A stretch of 64,000 nucleotides of DNA, taken from positions 397,791-461,790 of the forward strand of contig JAMWFC010000073.1 in assembly GCA_027475525.1 (NCBI GenBank), in the 5' to 3' direction. The notes under the pieces are model-generated. The model made no database searches. It worked only from the letters and a program-made list of their open reading frames with translations, and had not been told where the DNA came from. Below are positions 10,578 through 20,002 of the stretch, piece by piece. The translations under genes and the position numbers were made by a program. Every line of letters begins with the position of its first letter. Within the stretch, counting starts at the first letter, position 1. This DNA comes from Macrolepiota albuminosa. Taxonomy: Eukaryota; Basidiomycota; Agaricomycetes; Agaricales; Agaricaceae.

Positions 10578-10727
10578 GAGTTGACACATGAGATCATTCC
10601 AGTGCTCATGACAAGTGACGATACACCAGGGCTGACTACTTTTTTTACAAAGATCAGCACAAAGGTAGTCAGCCACAGTGCATCATCAACTTGTCATGAG
10701 CACTGGAATGAACACACGCGTGAACTC
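10578..10727. mobile_element. Hairpin / MITE-like inverted repeat
   Basis: Arms 10578-10639 and 10665-10727 are inverted repeats around a 25-nt loop. They include a perfect 22-nt match (10594-10615 against 10690-10711) and GGCTGACTAC against GTAGTCAGCC next to the loop. No transposase is present. It is either a small non-autonomous DNA element or a hairpin-RNA locus. I see no clear target duplication. Confidence 0.5.
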
Positions 10728-10819
10728 GTCCATCTTATGCCACTGCAGAAATCTCTGGAGTTTTCAATGGATCAAATTCATGATGCTAGCGGATGTCAGC
10801 GGCCTGCTGCTATTATATA

Positions 10820-10905
10820 ATGTGAACTAGTGGGAGTCGAACCCACCTCTTGTGCACAATATGAAATATCAATTGATGAATATTCCATTGTACCACAGGT
10901 GCTTA
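10820..10905 (-). repeat. SINE-like tRNA head, copy 2 (inverted)
   Basis: On the minus strand an A box TGGTACAATGG (10885-10895) and B box GGTTCGACTCC (10833-10843) are 41 nt apart, and the T arm has a perfect GTGGG/CCCAC stem. The body (GGAATATTCATCAATTGATAT, shortened here) matches copy 1. The acceptor stem does not pair. Confidence 0.6.
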
Positions 10906-10989
10906 CTACAAGTCAGGATGGTGTTCATGTAGTGCACAAATGGACCCATACAGAATTTGAACGGATAGAGATTTTACTGCAACTGGTGC

Positions 10990-11145
10990 ATCTGTATTGA
11001 ATTGACAATATTAGACTGATATTTATTTACACCATAGAAGTATACAGGAAAGAGGAAAACCATGGTTTGTAGCGGAATATTAGACTGATATTGATTTACA
11101 CCATAGCATTATACATGAAGCGTCTGTGGTGTAGTGGAATATTTC
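10990..11145 (+). repeat. Short tandem duplication and truncated SINE-like head, copy 3
   Basis: ATATTAGACTGATAT, TTTACACCATAG and GTATACA/ATACATGAA occur twice in tandem (about 11007-11050 and 11078-11119). They are followed by another consensus A box TGGTGTAGTGG (11127-11137) and GAATATTTCCC. The head then stops at about 11145, where the GC-rich hairpin sequence begins, so something inserted into this copy. Confidence 0.5.
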
Positions 11146-11147
11146 CC

Positions 11148-11208
11148 ACGAGCTACGATTCGTGCCTTCGGCACGAATTTCGTAGCTCGTTGGGGGCTTC
11201 GCCCCCAA
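11148..11208. repeat. Two adjacent GC-rich hairpins at the left edge of the sequence gap
   Basis: Hairpin 1 (11148-11190) pairs ACGAGCTACGA..TTCGTGCC with GGCACGAA..TTCGTAGCTCGT. Hairpin 2 (11190-11208) is TTGGGGGCTTCGCCCCCAA. A C-run follows and then the gap. The sequence is unlike the AT-rich flank and belongs to whatever is missing in the gap. Confidence 0.7.
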
Positions 11209-11224
11209 ACCCCCCCCAACTAAG

Positions 11225-11324
11225 NNNNNNNNNNNNNNNNNNNNNNNNNNNNNNNNNNNNNNNNNNNNNNNNNNNNNNNNNNNNNNNNNNNNNNNNNNNN
11301 NNNNNNNNNNNNNNNNNNNNNNNN
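11225..11324. other. Assembly gap, exactly 100 N
   Basis: One hundred consecutive N, the usual placeholder length for a scaffold gap of unknown size. The 5' LTR, primer-binding site and gag start of GypA are expected here and are absent. Confidence 0.99.
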
Positions 11325-13423
11325 TTACAGCAACTGCTCGACGAAGTCCACGCGTCCCCCTCCCCTCGGCCCCTCAACGACCCCGCGGACCCAGGTCGCT
11401 CAATTCACATTCGACGGGAACCCCCGGAACCGGCCCCAACAGTCCCGGCAGCCCCCACGGTCCCCACTCTGGAGCAACAACAACGGGAAGAACGGCAGAA
11501 CGCCTCAGCCATACTACGATCCCTCAACCTGACTGGAGGCCTTTTCGACCAACCCGCTGCCCGCACGGTAGGCTTGTCAACTCGTCGCAGGGCTAACTCC
11601 GTTCCTAGTATCTTCGAGACCTGGGGGCAGCCCCAGAGACCCCTAGAACCCCTCCCACGAATGGACAACGCCCGACCTCCGCCCCCGACAAACCCTGGTA
11701 GAGCCCGGGTGGACACCCCTAGTACGGACGATACACTATGCTACATTGACGAGCTCACGCGCGACAACAACGAACAACGTCCCACGCCCGCGCCCGCCCC
11801 GGCACCAGCACCACCCCCCACGTCCGCCCCGGCCCTCCCAGAACGCAACTTCCGCCGCGATCGCCCGCGCCCGCCCCGGCACCAGCACCACCCCCCACGT
11901 CCGCCCCGGCCCTCCCAGAACGCAACTTCCGCCGCGATCCACCACCCCACTTCGACCTACGGAACCCCCCGCGACCCCCGATGCAAGCCCGACCCTCCCG
12001 GATTGAACGTCCCCCGCGCAACCCGGCACCCGACCCAGCACCTAACCCCCCTCCGCCCGACCCGACACCGCCGAACCCTCCCCGACCGCCTCCGCCACCC
12101 CCAGCTGAACCTCGAGGACGACCCCCAGGCCCTCCACCCCCGCCACTCCCTGCGTGGAGACCCGGGCCCCCTCCTGGCAGGAACGAACCCCCTTGGGACA
12201 ACGGACCTCCCGGGCGTGGACCCCCAGGTGAGCCACCTGGAGGAGGACCTCCCGGCGGGTGGGGCCCCGCCCTTGGTGCTTTTCCTCCTCAAGGAGGGGG
12301 GGGTAATCACTATTACTACTATTACAATGCTGGCCCCCCTCCCCGCAACGCTGCTGGACCGGACGACGCTCGCGATGCCCTCGCCTACGAAGGACGTCTA
12401 GACATTCAGAAACCTGATGCGTTCACGGGCCGGGATCCCCGGAAATGGCGTACCTTCCTCACCCAGTGTCTTAACACGTTTCAGGCAAAGCCGCTCACGT
12501 TTCAGGTTGACAGCTCCCGGGTGGCCTTTGCCGCCTCGTACCTCCAAGGGATCGCCTTCGATCACTACACGGCCCTCATCCAGTTCGACCCCAACAACTC
12601 GGCACTCGCTCGCTGGCAAGCCTTCGTCGACGAGTTCTCCGGGAAATTTGGAATCTACGACACCGTGGCCGAGGCCGAGGACAACCTCTTCAACCTCTGG
12701 ATGCGCTCGGAAGAACGCTTTACCACCTTTATCGTACGTTTTGAGAAGGAAGCTTACGAGACAGGCTGGAACTACAGCGCCCTCCGGTACGCCCTCTGCC
12801 GCGCCCTGCCTCAACGCATCAAGGACGTCCTCCGACTCGCCCTGAAACAACCCTCCTACGACGGATACAAGGCCCTCGTCATGCAGATCGACCAACGCTA
12901 CTGGGAAGACCGCAGCGAGTATTCGAATTCCCGACCCCCCTGGAACCCTAGAGGAGGACCCCCTTGGCCCTCCGGCGAAGCCCTCAACCCCCAAGGTCGA
13001 AACCCCGGTCCCCCCGCGTTCCCTGGCGGCCGACCCCCGGTGAGTCGCGGCCCGCCCAATGCTAACCCCGGCAGCGGCACCCGCCCCCAGGCCCAGCTCA
13101 ACGCCGCCGTGGCCGCCCAAGACCCGGGCGACGCGCCAAGCCCCGAGGAACCCCCGGGAGACCCCGAAGACTTCGACTTCGACGACGAACGGGACGAGGA
13201 GGCCCTCCGAGCCAACCGGCTTCAAAAGAAGGGACGACCCTGGATTGAGGTCCCGACGGATGTGCAGGAACGACGGAGAAGGGAGGGTGTCTGCATACTC
13301 TGTGGTGAGAAAGATCATTTCATCTCCGAGTGCCCCAAACGACAGGTCATGGGACGTGCCACCTGGACCTTCGAAGGGGAGGACGCCACCTACGAGTATT
13401 CGGAAAACGACCCAGCGATTTAG
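11325..13423 (+). pseudogene. gag: GypA Gag (frameshifted by a 77-bp duplication)
   Basis: Capsid/nucleocapsid polyprotein. The frame open at the gap edge (LQQLLDEVHASPSP) continues to about 11860. A 77-bp tandem duplication (11785-11939) then changes frame, and the rest runs from about 11870 to a TAG at 13421-13423. After a long Pro-rich segment come the gag core (FTGRDPRKWRTFLTQCLNTF, near 12425) and RWQAFVDEFSGKFG. A zinc knuckle CILCGEKDHFISEC (CX2CX4HX4C, 13292-13333) binds the genomic RNA. The start codon lies in the gap. A GGGGNHYYYYYN stretch near 12300 is unusual. Pol overlaps the end of gag in the -1 frame. Confidence 0.85.
11785..11939 (+). repeat. 77-bp exact tandem duplication in gag
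   Basis: The sequence beginning CGCCCGCGCCCGCCCCGG at 11785 recurs at 11862, identical over 78 nt with period 77. 77 is not a multiple of 3, so gag is shifted by +2. Confidence 0.93.
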
Positions 13424-14772
13424 ACCCGGAAGACGCCCTAAATCGCGGAATCGACCCCGACGTCTTCTCCGCCCCGGTCTCACATCTTCGCTCTACGACA
13501 CTCGTACAGGACACCCTCACGGCTTATCTACCCTCCCACTCTTCGCACTCCCTCCTCCTCAAAACCTGCCTCACCCCCTCCGGAACCCCCCTCAGCACCC
13601 TCGTCGACAGCGGCGCCACCGACAACTTCATCGACGAAGCATGGTCTACCCTCGCCCCGGAACCCGCCCAGCAACTCCCGGTCCCGGTACGGCTCTGCCT
13701 CTTCGACGGAGATGCCTCTACGGCAGGGGACATCACTCATTTTGTGCGTATGCCCGTTACCTTCGCCAACGGACAGACTCACACCCTCCAGATGTTGATA
13801 ACCAAACTCCACCCTTCTGCACCCCTGGTCCTAGGGCTCCCGTGGCTCCGAGACACTAACCCCCGCATCGATTGGCGACACCTCACCCTTCGCCTGACCC
13901 GGGACCCGACCCCCGACGACCAGCAACTCCCCTTCGACATCCCCCACTCCTCAGATCCGACCCCGAAGGACCCCCCGGACGAGCCCTCACCACCCCCCGG
14001 ACTCCAATCCCGCTCGTCCCGAGCTTTCGTCATCAATGCCAGGCTGGATGGCACCCCGGGACCGATATCGGCCCTTATCGACAGCGGAGCCACCGGGGTT
14101 TTCATCAGCGACGCTCTTGACCTCCCCCACGACTCCCTCGACCAGCCCCTCCGCCTGCAACGCCTCGATGGCACCCCCTCCTCCTCCGGCCCCATCCAAA
14201 GGTCTCACTCGGGACACGTGACCCTGGACAACAACTACGAGTTCACTTCTGACTTCCTGGTCACGCGACTTCACGAATCGACCCCAATGGTGCTGGGACT
14301 GCCCTGGCTGCGCGACACGAACCCCGACATCGATTGGAGGATGCTCACCATGACCTTCCCGGGACCCGAAGACCACTCCTCGACCGCCGTGCACCTCCGG
14401 GCCCTAGGGAACGACCCGACGCCCGACACCCCTGGGACGATTGACGCGCCCCCAACGCATGCACCTCCCACGCCCATCCGAGACCGCAAGGCCCCTGATC
14501 GACCCCCAAACATTCCTCGGAACAAGTACAAAGGGCCGAACTACCCCTGCCGGTCTCAGACACGCGTTGCACCCGCTCCGGCCGATGCTTCCGCAACTCC
14601 GATCGACCCGAGCGCACTCGACATCAGGATCATTGGGGCCGCCCCCTTCGCCCGCCTCATGAGGGATGGAACTCCCACGTTTCAGCTGCACACCTCGCCT
14701 TCTCTCCCAGAAGAACACCTACAAGGGGACGCTATTCCCCCGGAACCGAAAACCGAGGAGCAGATCCTCTGA
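13330..14772 (+). CDS. pol: GypA Pol N-terminus with two tandem retropepsin-like domains
   Basis: Aspartic protease region that processes Gag-Pol. It overlaps the last 95 nt of gag in the -1 frame, the usual arrangement for frameshifted expression; the ATG at 13330 is not needed. Domain 1 has VDSGATDNF (Asp at residue 93) and ends PLVLGLPWLRDTNPRIDW. Domain 2 has IDSGATGVF (Asp at residue 251) and ends PMVLGLPWLRDTNPDIDW. The two copies are about 158 residues apart and share order and end motifs, so this looks like an internal domain duplication. The frame ends at a TGA (14770-14772) that interrupts the otherwise continuous pol, probably CGA to TGA. Confidence 0.85.
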   Translation: MPQTTGHGTCHLDLRRGGRHLRVFGKRPSDLDPEDALNRGIDPDVFSAPVSHLRSTTLVQDTLTAYLPSHSSHSLLLKTCLTPSGTPLSTLVDSGATDNFIDEAWSTLAPEPAQQLPVPVRLCLFDGDASTAGDITHFVRMPVTFANGQTHTLQMLITKLHPSAPLVLGLPWLRDTNPRIDWRHLTLRLTRDPTPDDQQLPFDIPHSSDPTPKDPPDEPSPPPGLQSRSSRAFVINARLDGTPGPISALIDSGATGVFISDALDLPHDSLDQPLRLQRLDGTPSSSGPIQRSHSGHVTLDNNYEFTSDFLVTRLHESTPMVLGLPWLRDTNPDIDWRMLTMTFPGPEDHSSTAVHLRALGNDPTPDTPGTIDAPPTHAPPTPIRDRKAPDRPPNIPRNKYKGPNYPCRSQTRVAPAPADASATPIDPSALDIRIIGAAPFARLMRDGTPTFQLHTSPSLPEEHLQGDAIPPEPKTEEQIL

Positions 14773-16062
14773 GAAGTAGTTCCCCCAGAGTATCACGAGT
14801 TCGCTGACGTATTCTCCGAAGGAGACGCCAAGGAGATCCCCCCTCACCGCCCCTATGATCACACCATCGACCTCGAGGAAGGAGCCACCCCCCCTTTCGG
14901 CAAGGTCTACAACATGTCGGAGGTCGAACTCCGGGCTCTCAAGGACTACCTCGACGAAATGCTCGGTAAGGGATTCATCCGACCCTCCGCCTCCACCGCC
15001 GGAGCCCCGGTTCTATTCGCCAAGAAGAAGGACAGCTCGCTCCGACTCTGTGTCGACTACCGGGGACTCAACAAGATCACCAAGAAGAACCGCTACCCGC
15101 TCCCGCTCATCGGCGATCTGGTCGATCAACTCCGCAGTGCCAAGGTCTACACGAAAATCGACCTCCGCTCCGGTTACAACAACGTCCGTATCGCCCCAGG
15201 ACACGAGTGGAAAACCGCGTTCCGCACGCGGTATGGTCTGTTTGAGTACCTTGTGATGCCTTTCGGAATGACTAACTCCCCCGCCACGTTCCAATACTTC
15301 ATGAACGACATCTTCCATGACATGAGCGACGTCTTCGTGATCGTCTACCTGGACGACATCCTCATCTATTCCGACTCGAAGGAGGATCACCAGAAGCACG
15401 TCCGGCAAGTCCTCGAACGCCTCCGGGAGCACAATCTCCACGCCAAGCCCGAAAAGTGTTCGTTCCACACGGAAGAGGTCGAGTATCTTGGCGTCATCGT
15501 ATCCCCGAACGGCGTCCGCATGGATCCCCACAAGGTCGAGGCCATCGTCAACTGGCCGCAACCCCGGAACGTGAAGGAAGTACAGTCCTTCCTGGGTTTC
15601 GCTAACTTCTACCGGAGGTTTATAGACAACTACTCCGGGATCACGAAACCCCTCAACCGGCTCACACGTAAGGACATCGCCTGGAACTGGGACAGTAAGT
15701 GCCAGAGCGTCTTTGACTTGCTCAAGGAGGCTTTCACAGTCGCCCCGGTACTCCGGCACTACGACCCGGCCCTCCCGATCATCCTGGAATGTGACGCATC
15801 CGACTACGCCATCGCCGGGATCCTCTCACAGATGGAGCCTGACGGTGGGGAGCCCCGGCCAGTCGCCTTCTACACCCGGTCCATGATCAACGCCGAGCTC
15901 AACTACGACATCTACAACAAGGAGCTCCTCGCCATCGTCGAAGCCTTCAAGCAGTGGCGAGCCTACCTCGAGGGAGCCCGACACCGGATTCAGGTCTACT
16001 CGGATCACAACAACCTGCAGTACTTCACCACAACCAAACAGCTTAGTCGACGACAGGCCTGA
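14773..16062 (+). pseudogene. pol: GypA Pol: reverse transcriptase and RNase H
   Basis: The same frame continues after the 14770 stop with EVVPPEYHEFADVFSEGDAK. The RT has LRLCVDYRGLNKIT, the RT palm motif MPFGMTNSPATFQ and the catalytic YLDDILIY (Tyr codon at 15346). RNase H follows with ILECDASDYAIAGILSQ (near 15780), ELLAIVEAFKQWRAYLEG and YSDHNNLQYF. The frame stops at TGA 16060-16062 inside [17 protein letters not shown], where the family normally has Arg (CGA). These two C to T changes alone break an otherwise well-preserved polymerase. Confidence 0.9.
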
Positions 16063-17807
16063 TGGTCCGAGATCCTCTCGGAATACGACTTCACGATCCA
16101 GTACCGCCCAGGACGACTTGGCGCCAAGCCCGATGCCCTCACCCGTCGACCGGACGTCTACCCCAAGAAGTCATTCGAGGCGGAACGCAATGCGTTCAAT
16201 CATCGCGTGGTGATCCCTCCCGAACACCTGAATGCCGTACTGATCTTAAACGACGAAGGAACCCTGAACCAGATCCGCCGCGCTCCCCGGGACAAGTACT
16301 TCACCGATCACGACCCCCGAAACCCTTCCGACGGAACCGACCGGGACCCCGCCTTCTCCTTGTCCCCCGACGAGAAACTCCTCCTCCGGGACGGCCGCAT
16401 CTACGTCCCGGATCACGCCCGACTTTGCTACGACGTCCTCCGCCAGACGAGAAACTCCTCCTCCGGGACGGCCGCATCTACGTCCCGGATCACGCCCGAC
16501 TTTGCTACGACGTCCTCCGCCAGCACCATGACCACAAGCTCCGGGGACACCCTGGAATACGTAAGACCCTCCAGCTCATCTCCCGGACTTACTTTTGGCC
16601 AGGGTTGAAGAAGGACGTGACCCGTTACATTCGATCATGCGAGCCCTGCCTCCGGGCCAAGGTCCCCCGACACCGACCGTACGGACTCCTGAAACCCCTG
16701 CCGGTCGGACGACGCCCCTGGTCCTCAATATCCCTGGACCACATCGTCGAGCTCCCGGAATCTGAAGGGTTCGATGCCATTCTCGTCGTTGTGTGCAGGC
16801 TAACCAAACAGGGCATCTTCCTACCCTGCCACACCACGGATACCGCCCCGGACTTCGCCCGGCTGTTCCTCGAGCACGTCTTCGCCAAGCATGGTCTCCC
16901 AGACGACATCATCTCCGACCGGGGCCCCCTCTTCGTGTCCAAGTTTTGGACTTCCCTGTGTAAGGCACTTGAAGTAAAGACTAACCTCTCTACCGCCTAC
17001 CACCCCGAAACCGACGGTCAAACCGAAAGGGTCAACCAGTCCCTTGAGCAGTACCTCCGGCTGTACGTCAACTACTTGCAGGACGACTGGCGCGCCGAGC
17101 TCCCCCTGGCCGAGTTCACGTACAACAACACGCCGCACTCTGCCACCGGGGTATCGCCCTTCTTTGCCAACAAGGGATACCACCCTCAACTGACACTCTC
17201 GCTCTGGGACATCCCGTCGCACGCCGCCCACGAGGTCGCCCGGGATCTCCAGTCTCTTCACGAATTCCTCCGGGAAGAAATCGACACCGCGAACCAGGCC
17301 TATGCGAAACACGCCGACCGGAAACGGGAAGACACCCCCGACTGGACCCCCGGGACAAAGGTATGGTTAGATCGACGCCACCTCCGCACCCGCCGGCCCT
17401 CCCCAAAACTTGATCACAAGCGCCTCGGCCCGTTCAAGATTCTGAAGAAGGTCTCATCCCACGCCTACAAGATCGAGCTCCCCCCGGGACTTAAGGGGCT
17501 GCACCCGGTATTCCACGTCCGCCTCCTGGAACGACACCCCCCGGATCCCTTCCCCGAACGGCGACCCGAACCCCCTCCCCTGGTCGAGGTCGAGGACGAG
17601 TACCACTACGAGGTCGAAGACATCCTCGACTCCCGGAACATTCGTGGACGACCCCACTTCCTCGTACGGTGGAAGGGATACGGCCCGGAAGACGACACTT
17701 GGGAACCATGCCGAAACCTCGAAGGCACCCTCGACAAACTCCGGGACTTCCAACAGCGGCGCCTGGGAAACGACCCTCCCGGGCGCAGGACTCACAGACG
17801 GCAGTAG
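16063..17807 (+). pseudogene. pol: GypA Pol: integrase and chromodomain (frameshifted by a 77-bp duplication)
   Basis: The polymerase frame continues to about 16446, then the 77-bp duplication moves it to the frame that runs to a TAG at 17805-17807. The zinc-binding domain is [16 protein letters not shown] followed by CEPCLRAKV. The DD35E core has [23 protein letters not shown] and [17 protein letters not shown]. The C-terminal chromodomain is [20 protein letters not shown] followed by [15 protein letters not shown] chromodomain directs insertion to particular chromatin in chromoviruses. Without the duplication and the upstream stop this region would be intact. Confidence 0.9.
16369..16523 (+). 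repeat. 77-bp exact tandem duplication in pol
   Basis: The sequence starting GACGAGAAACTCCTCCTCC at 16369 recurs at 16446, identical over 78 nt with period 77. It duplicates the codons around [20 protein letters not shown] and shifts the frame. Confidence 0.93.
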
Positions 17808-18165
17808 TGGGTGTAACCCCCGCCTCTGGACCCATCAGGGATTCAACTCCCGCGTATACTTTCTGTTTTTTCCTTTCTAGATCTGAATACCTTCTAGTTT
17901 TCCCTTTTTACAGTAGCGCCCCGGATTATGGGCAAGGTACTCTTCCCAGCTACCCCGCCACTTTACTTACACCACTATTACTATTTACAGTAGCGCCCCG
18001 GATTATGGGCAAGGTACTCTTCCCAGCTACCCCGCCACTTTACTTACACCACTATTACTATGAGAAACCAAGTATGTACATTTTCTACAGTACATTATTA
18101 TACAGGTTAGCGAAACGGGCATACGAAGACAAAAAACAACAAAAAAAAAAAAAAAAACGCCACCC
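17808..18165. repeat. Spacer after pol with a 77-bp tandem duplication and an A-tract
   Basis: Bases 17907-17984 (TTTACAGTAGCGCCCCGG at the start) recur at 17984-18061, exact with period 77. An A-rich run at about 18127-18156 follows, and the antisense ORF ends at 18166. No coding function is seen. Confidence 0.9.
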
Positions 18166-19875
18166 CTAACGCTGGGGCCCCAGAGCGTGACTCCCCTCGC
18201 CCTCCCTCCCCCTCGGCCACCCCCGGAAATCCTCCCCCACCCCCTCTGGACCATGCTCCCGCCACACTTCCTCGGCCAGGAGCTCCCAAGACGGGAGGGG
18301 CTCACCCTCGTCCAACACTCGCTCGAACCAGGACCCGGGGGCAGGTATGTTCCTCCGCCGGTGGGCGACCACTAATCGCCCCAAGAGGTCAAGCCCGCGC
18401 TCCACCCCGGGGGTCGTCACCTCCGGGCTCTGCCCCTCCTGTAGCGAGGCCAGCGCCGCGGCAGCCCCATCCAGGAGCAGGCGATGCTCCCGGGCCCAGC
18501 CTGGAGACGTTAGCAGACGAAGCAAGTCGGAGACAGGGGACTCACTAAGAGATGCCATGCGCGCGACCACCACGTCACAGCGCAGAGCCTCCACCACCTC
18601 CTGTCCCAAGGGGGCCCTCTCCGGGATCCCCACTCCCTGCTCCAACCTCACCCGCAACGCCTCCAACTCTGCCTCCACCTCCCCCCGAGCGGTTTGGGCC
18701 TCCTCCAGCTGTCGACGCTCCTCCCGGCCCACCTCCAACTCCCTCTGCACGGCGGCCTCCTCGGACTTCCCCGGTCGCTCCAGCAGGACCCCCACGTCCG
18801 CCCCCAGGGGCCGCCCCGACAGAGGCGAAAACACCGCTGGGGAGAGGCATGGCGGGGAAACCGGGGGCGGGGTCTCGGTGGGCAGACGCGCCCTCTTCAA
18901 CGGCCCTGGGGAAGGGGTTGGCGACGCCCGCCGCTTCCCCTTGTCAGGGCGCCCCCCGCGCCCCTCGCGGCCCCCCCCGGCCCGGGTCACTCGGCGCGTG
19001 ATGAGGACCACGGGCCGGCCCCGGCCCCCCACCCGAATGGCACCCCCGCTCCCCGACTCCCCTGGACCCGCCGCAGCCACCTCCCCCACCGGCTCCATCG
19101 CCTCCCCCGCCGGCTCCGCGACCCCCATCCTCCGGGTGACCCCCCCCAGCGGCCACCCCTGCTCCCAGGAGACGCAACGCGCCCTCCACAGCGCCGACAC
19201 AGAACATCGCTCGTGGTTGAGGCGGCATGCCTCACACACGGACGTGTCCCGGCAGAACGAGGGGCCCGGGACCTCGAACAGGCAGGGGACCATTCGTCGA
19301 GCGCAGTGGAGGCACTGCGCCAAAGTCAGCAACGAGACCCGAGGTAAGGAAGCACTCACCGGTCCATTATTCACGCACCAGGCGTGGGTGGGTAGACCCC
19401 GGGGCCTCTCCAGGGCCTCCCCAAACAACTCCTGCGTCGCGTCCGCCCACGCAACGCGCTGACCCTCCGGGACTTCGGATACGGCCCCCACCGGCATCCC
19501 AGAACGACGGAAGCGGGGGGCAGGTAGCCTGGGGCGGGGAGGGGGTTGAGGGCGGGGAGGGCGGACTGTCATCCGCGCAAAGGTAGGCGCGGGACGACTC
19601 GGGCGGGCCTCCGGGACGACGCTGGGACCCGCATCGGGAGCAGGCTCCGGGTGCCGGCTGGGACCCGCGATAGGATTGCTGTGTTGTTCTGAAATAGGAA
19701 GGTCAGTGGGATAGGCGGACGACGCGGGAAGACACTCACGCTGCTGGGCGAGCTCCGCCACGTGCTCCCGGTCAAGACGAGCCCGGTAACGTGCGCCCCA
19801 GGCTTCCCACGCCATGAGGGGTGCGACCTCGTTCATTTGCGGGGGTGTCGGGGAATGCGTTGGCGTACGCGACAT
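18166..19875 (-). CDS. GypA antisense accessory ORF with a cysteine cluster
   Basis: A 569-codon frame lies opposite to gag-pol between pol and the 3' LTR. The start used is the ATG at 19873-19875. It is rich in Pro, Arg and Ala, and its central part holds CLHCARRMVPCLF, then FCRDTSVCEACRLNHERCS, a Cys-rich set that could bind zinc. A coiled-coil-like Glu/Arg/Leu stretch (about 370-420) follows. Two candidate introns, 51 nt (about 19689-19739) and 45 nt (about 19312-19356), begin GTGAGTG and end CAG. Both are multiples of 3, and removing the second brings NNGP next to CLHCARR. It is not an envelope or known gag/pol product. The function is unknown; a nucleic-acid-binding role is only an inference. 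Confidence 0.7.
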   Translation of the reverse strand: MSRTPTHSPTPPQMNEVAPLMAWEAWGARYRARLDREHVAELAQQRECLPASSAYPTDLPISEQHSNPIAGPSRHPEPAPDAGPSVVPEARPSRPAPTFARMTVRPPRPQPPPRPRLPAPRFRRSGMPVGAVSEVPEGQRVAWADATQELFGEALERPRGLPTHAWCVNNGPVSASLPRVSLLTLAQCLHCARRMVPCLFEVPGPSFCRDTSVCEACRLNHERCSVSALWRARCVSWEQGWPLGGVTRRMGVAEPAGEAMEPVGEVAAAGPGESGSGGAIRVGGRGRPVVLITRRVTRAGGGREGRGGRPDKGKRRASPTPSPGPLKRARLPTETPPPVSPPCLSPAVFSPLSGRPLGADVGVLLERPGKSEEAAVQRELEVGREERRQLEEAQTARGEVEAELEALRVRLEQGVGIPERAPLGQEVVEALRCDVVVARMASLSESPVSDLLRLLTSPGWAREHRLLLDGAAAALASLQEGQSPEVTTPGVERGLDLLGRLVVAHRRRNIPAPGSWFERVLDEGEPLPSWELLAEEVWREHGPEGVGEDFRGWPRGREGEGSHALGPQR

Positions 19876-20002
19876 GGTTGAACTTGACGGTAAATTTTTT
19901 TTTCGATATGTGGCAGGTCAGGTGCCAGATCTCACGGTTGACCCCCAGTCCGAACCGCCGGCTACGCACGCCTTGGAGGGTCTCGGCGCTGAGGGGGGGT
20001 GA
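19876..20002 (+). other. GypA polypurine tract region
   Basis: The run GAGGGGGGGTGA at 19991-20002 lies directly before the LTR start, the normal site of plus-strand priming. The rest of the stretch is the promoter-side flank of the antisense ORF. Confidence 0.8.

Noticed and set aside
11736..12310. Several long overlapping open frames on both strands in the GypA gag region
   Set aside because: They arise from the very C-rich, Pro-coding sequence with few stops in any frame; only the frames carrying the gag core and zinc knuckle have family support.
18347..19462. Plus-strand 371-codon frame opposite the antisense ORF of GypA
   Set aside because: It lacks any motif and has arginine/proline-rich composition typical of a GC-rich shadow; the minus frame has splice sites and a Cys cluster.
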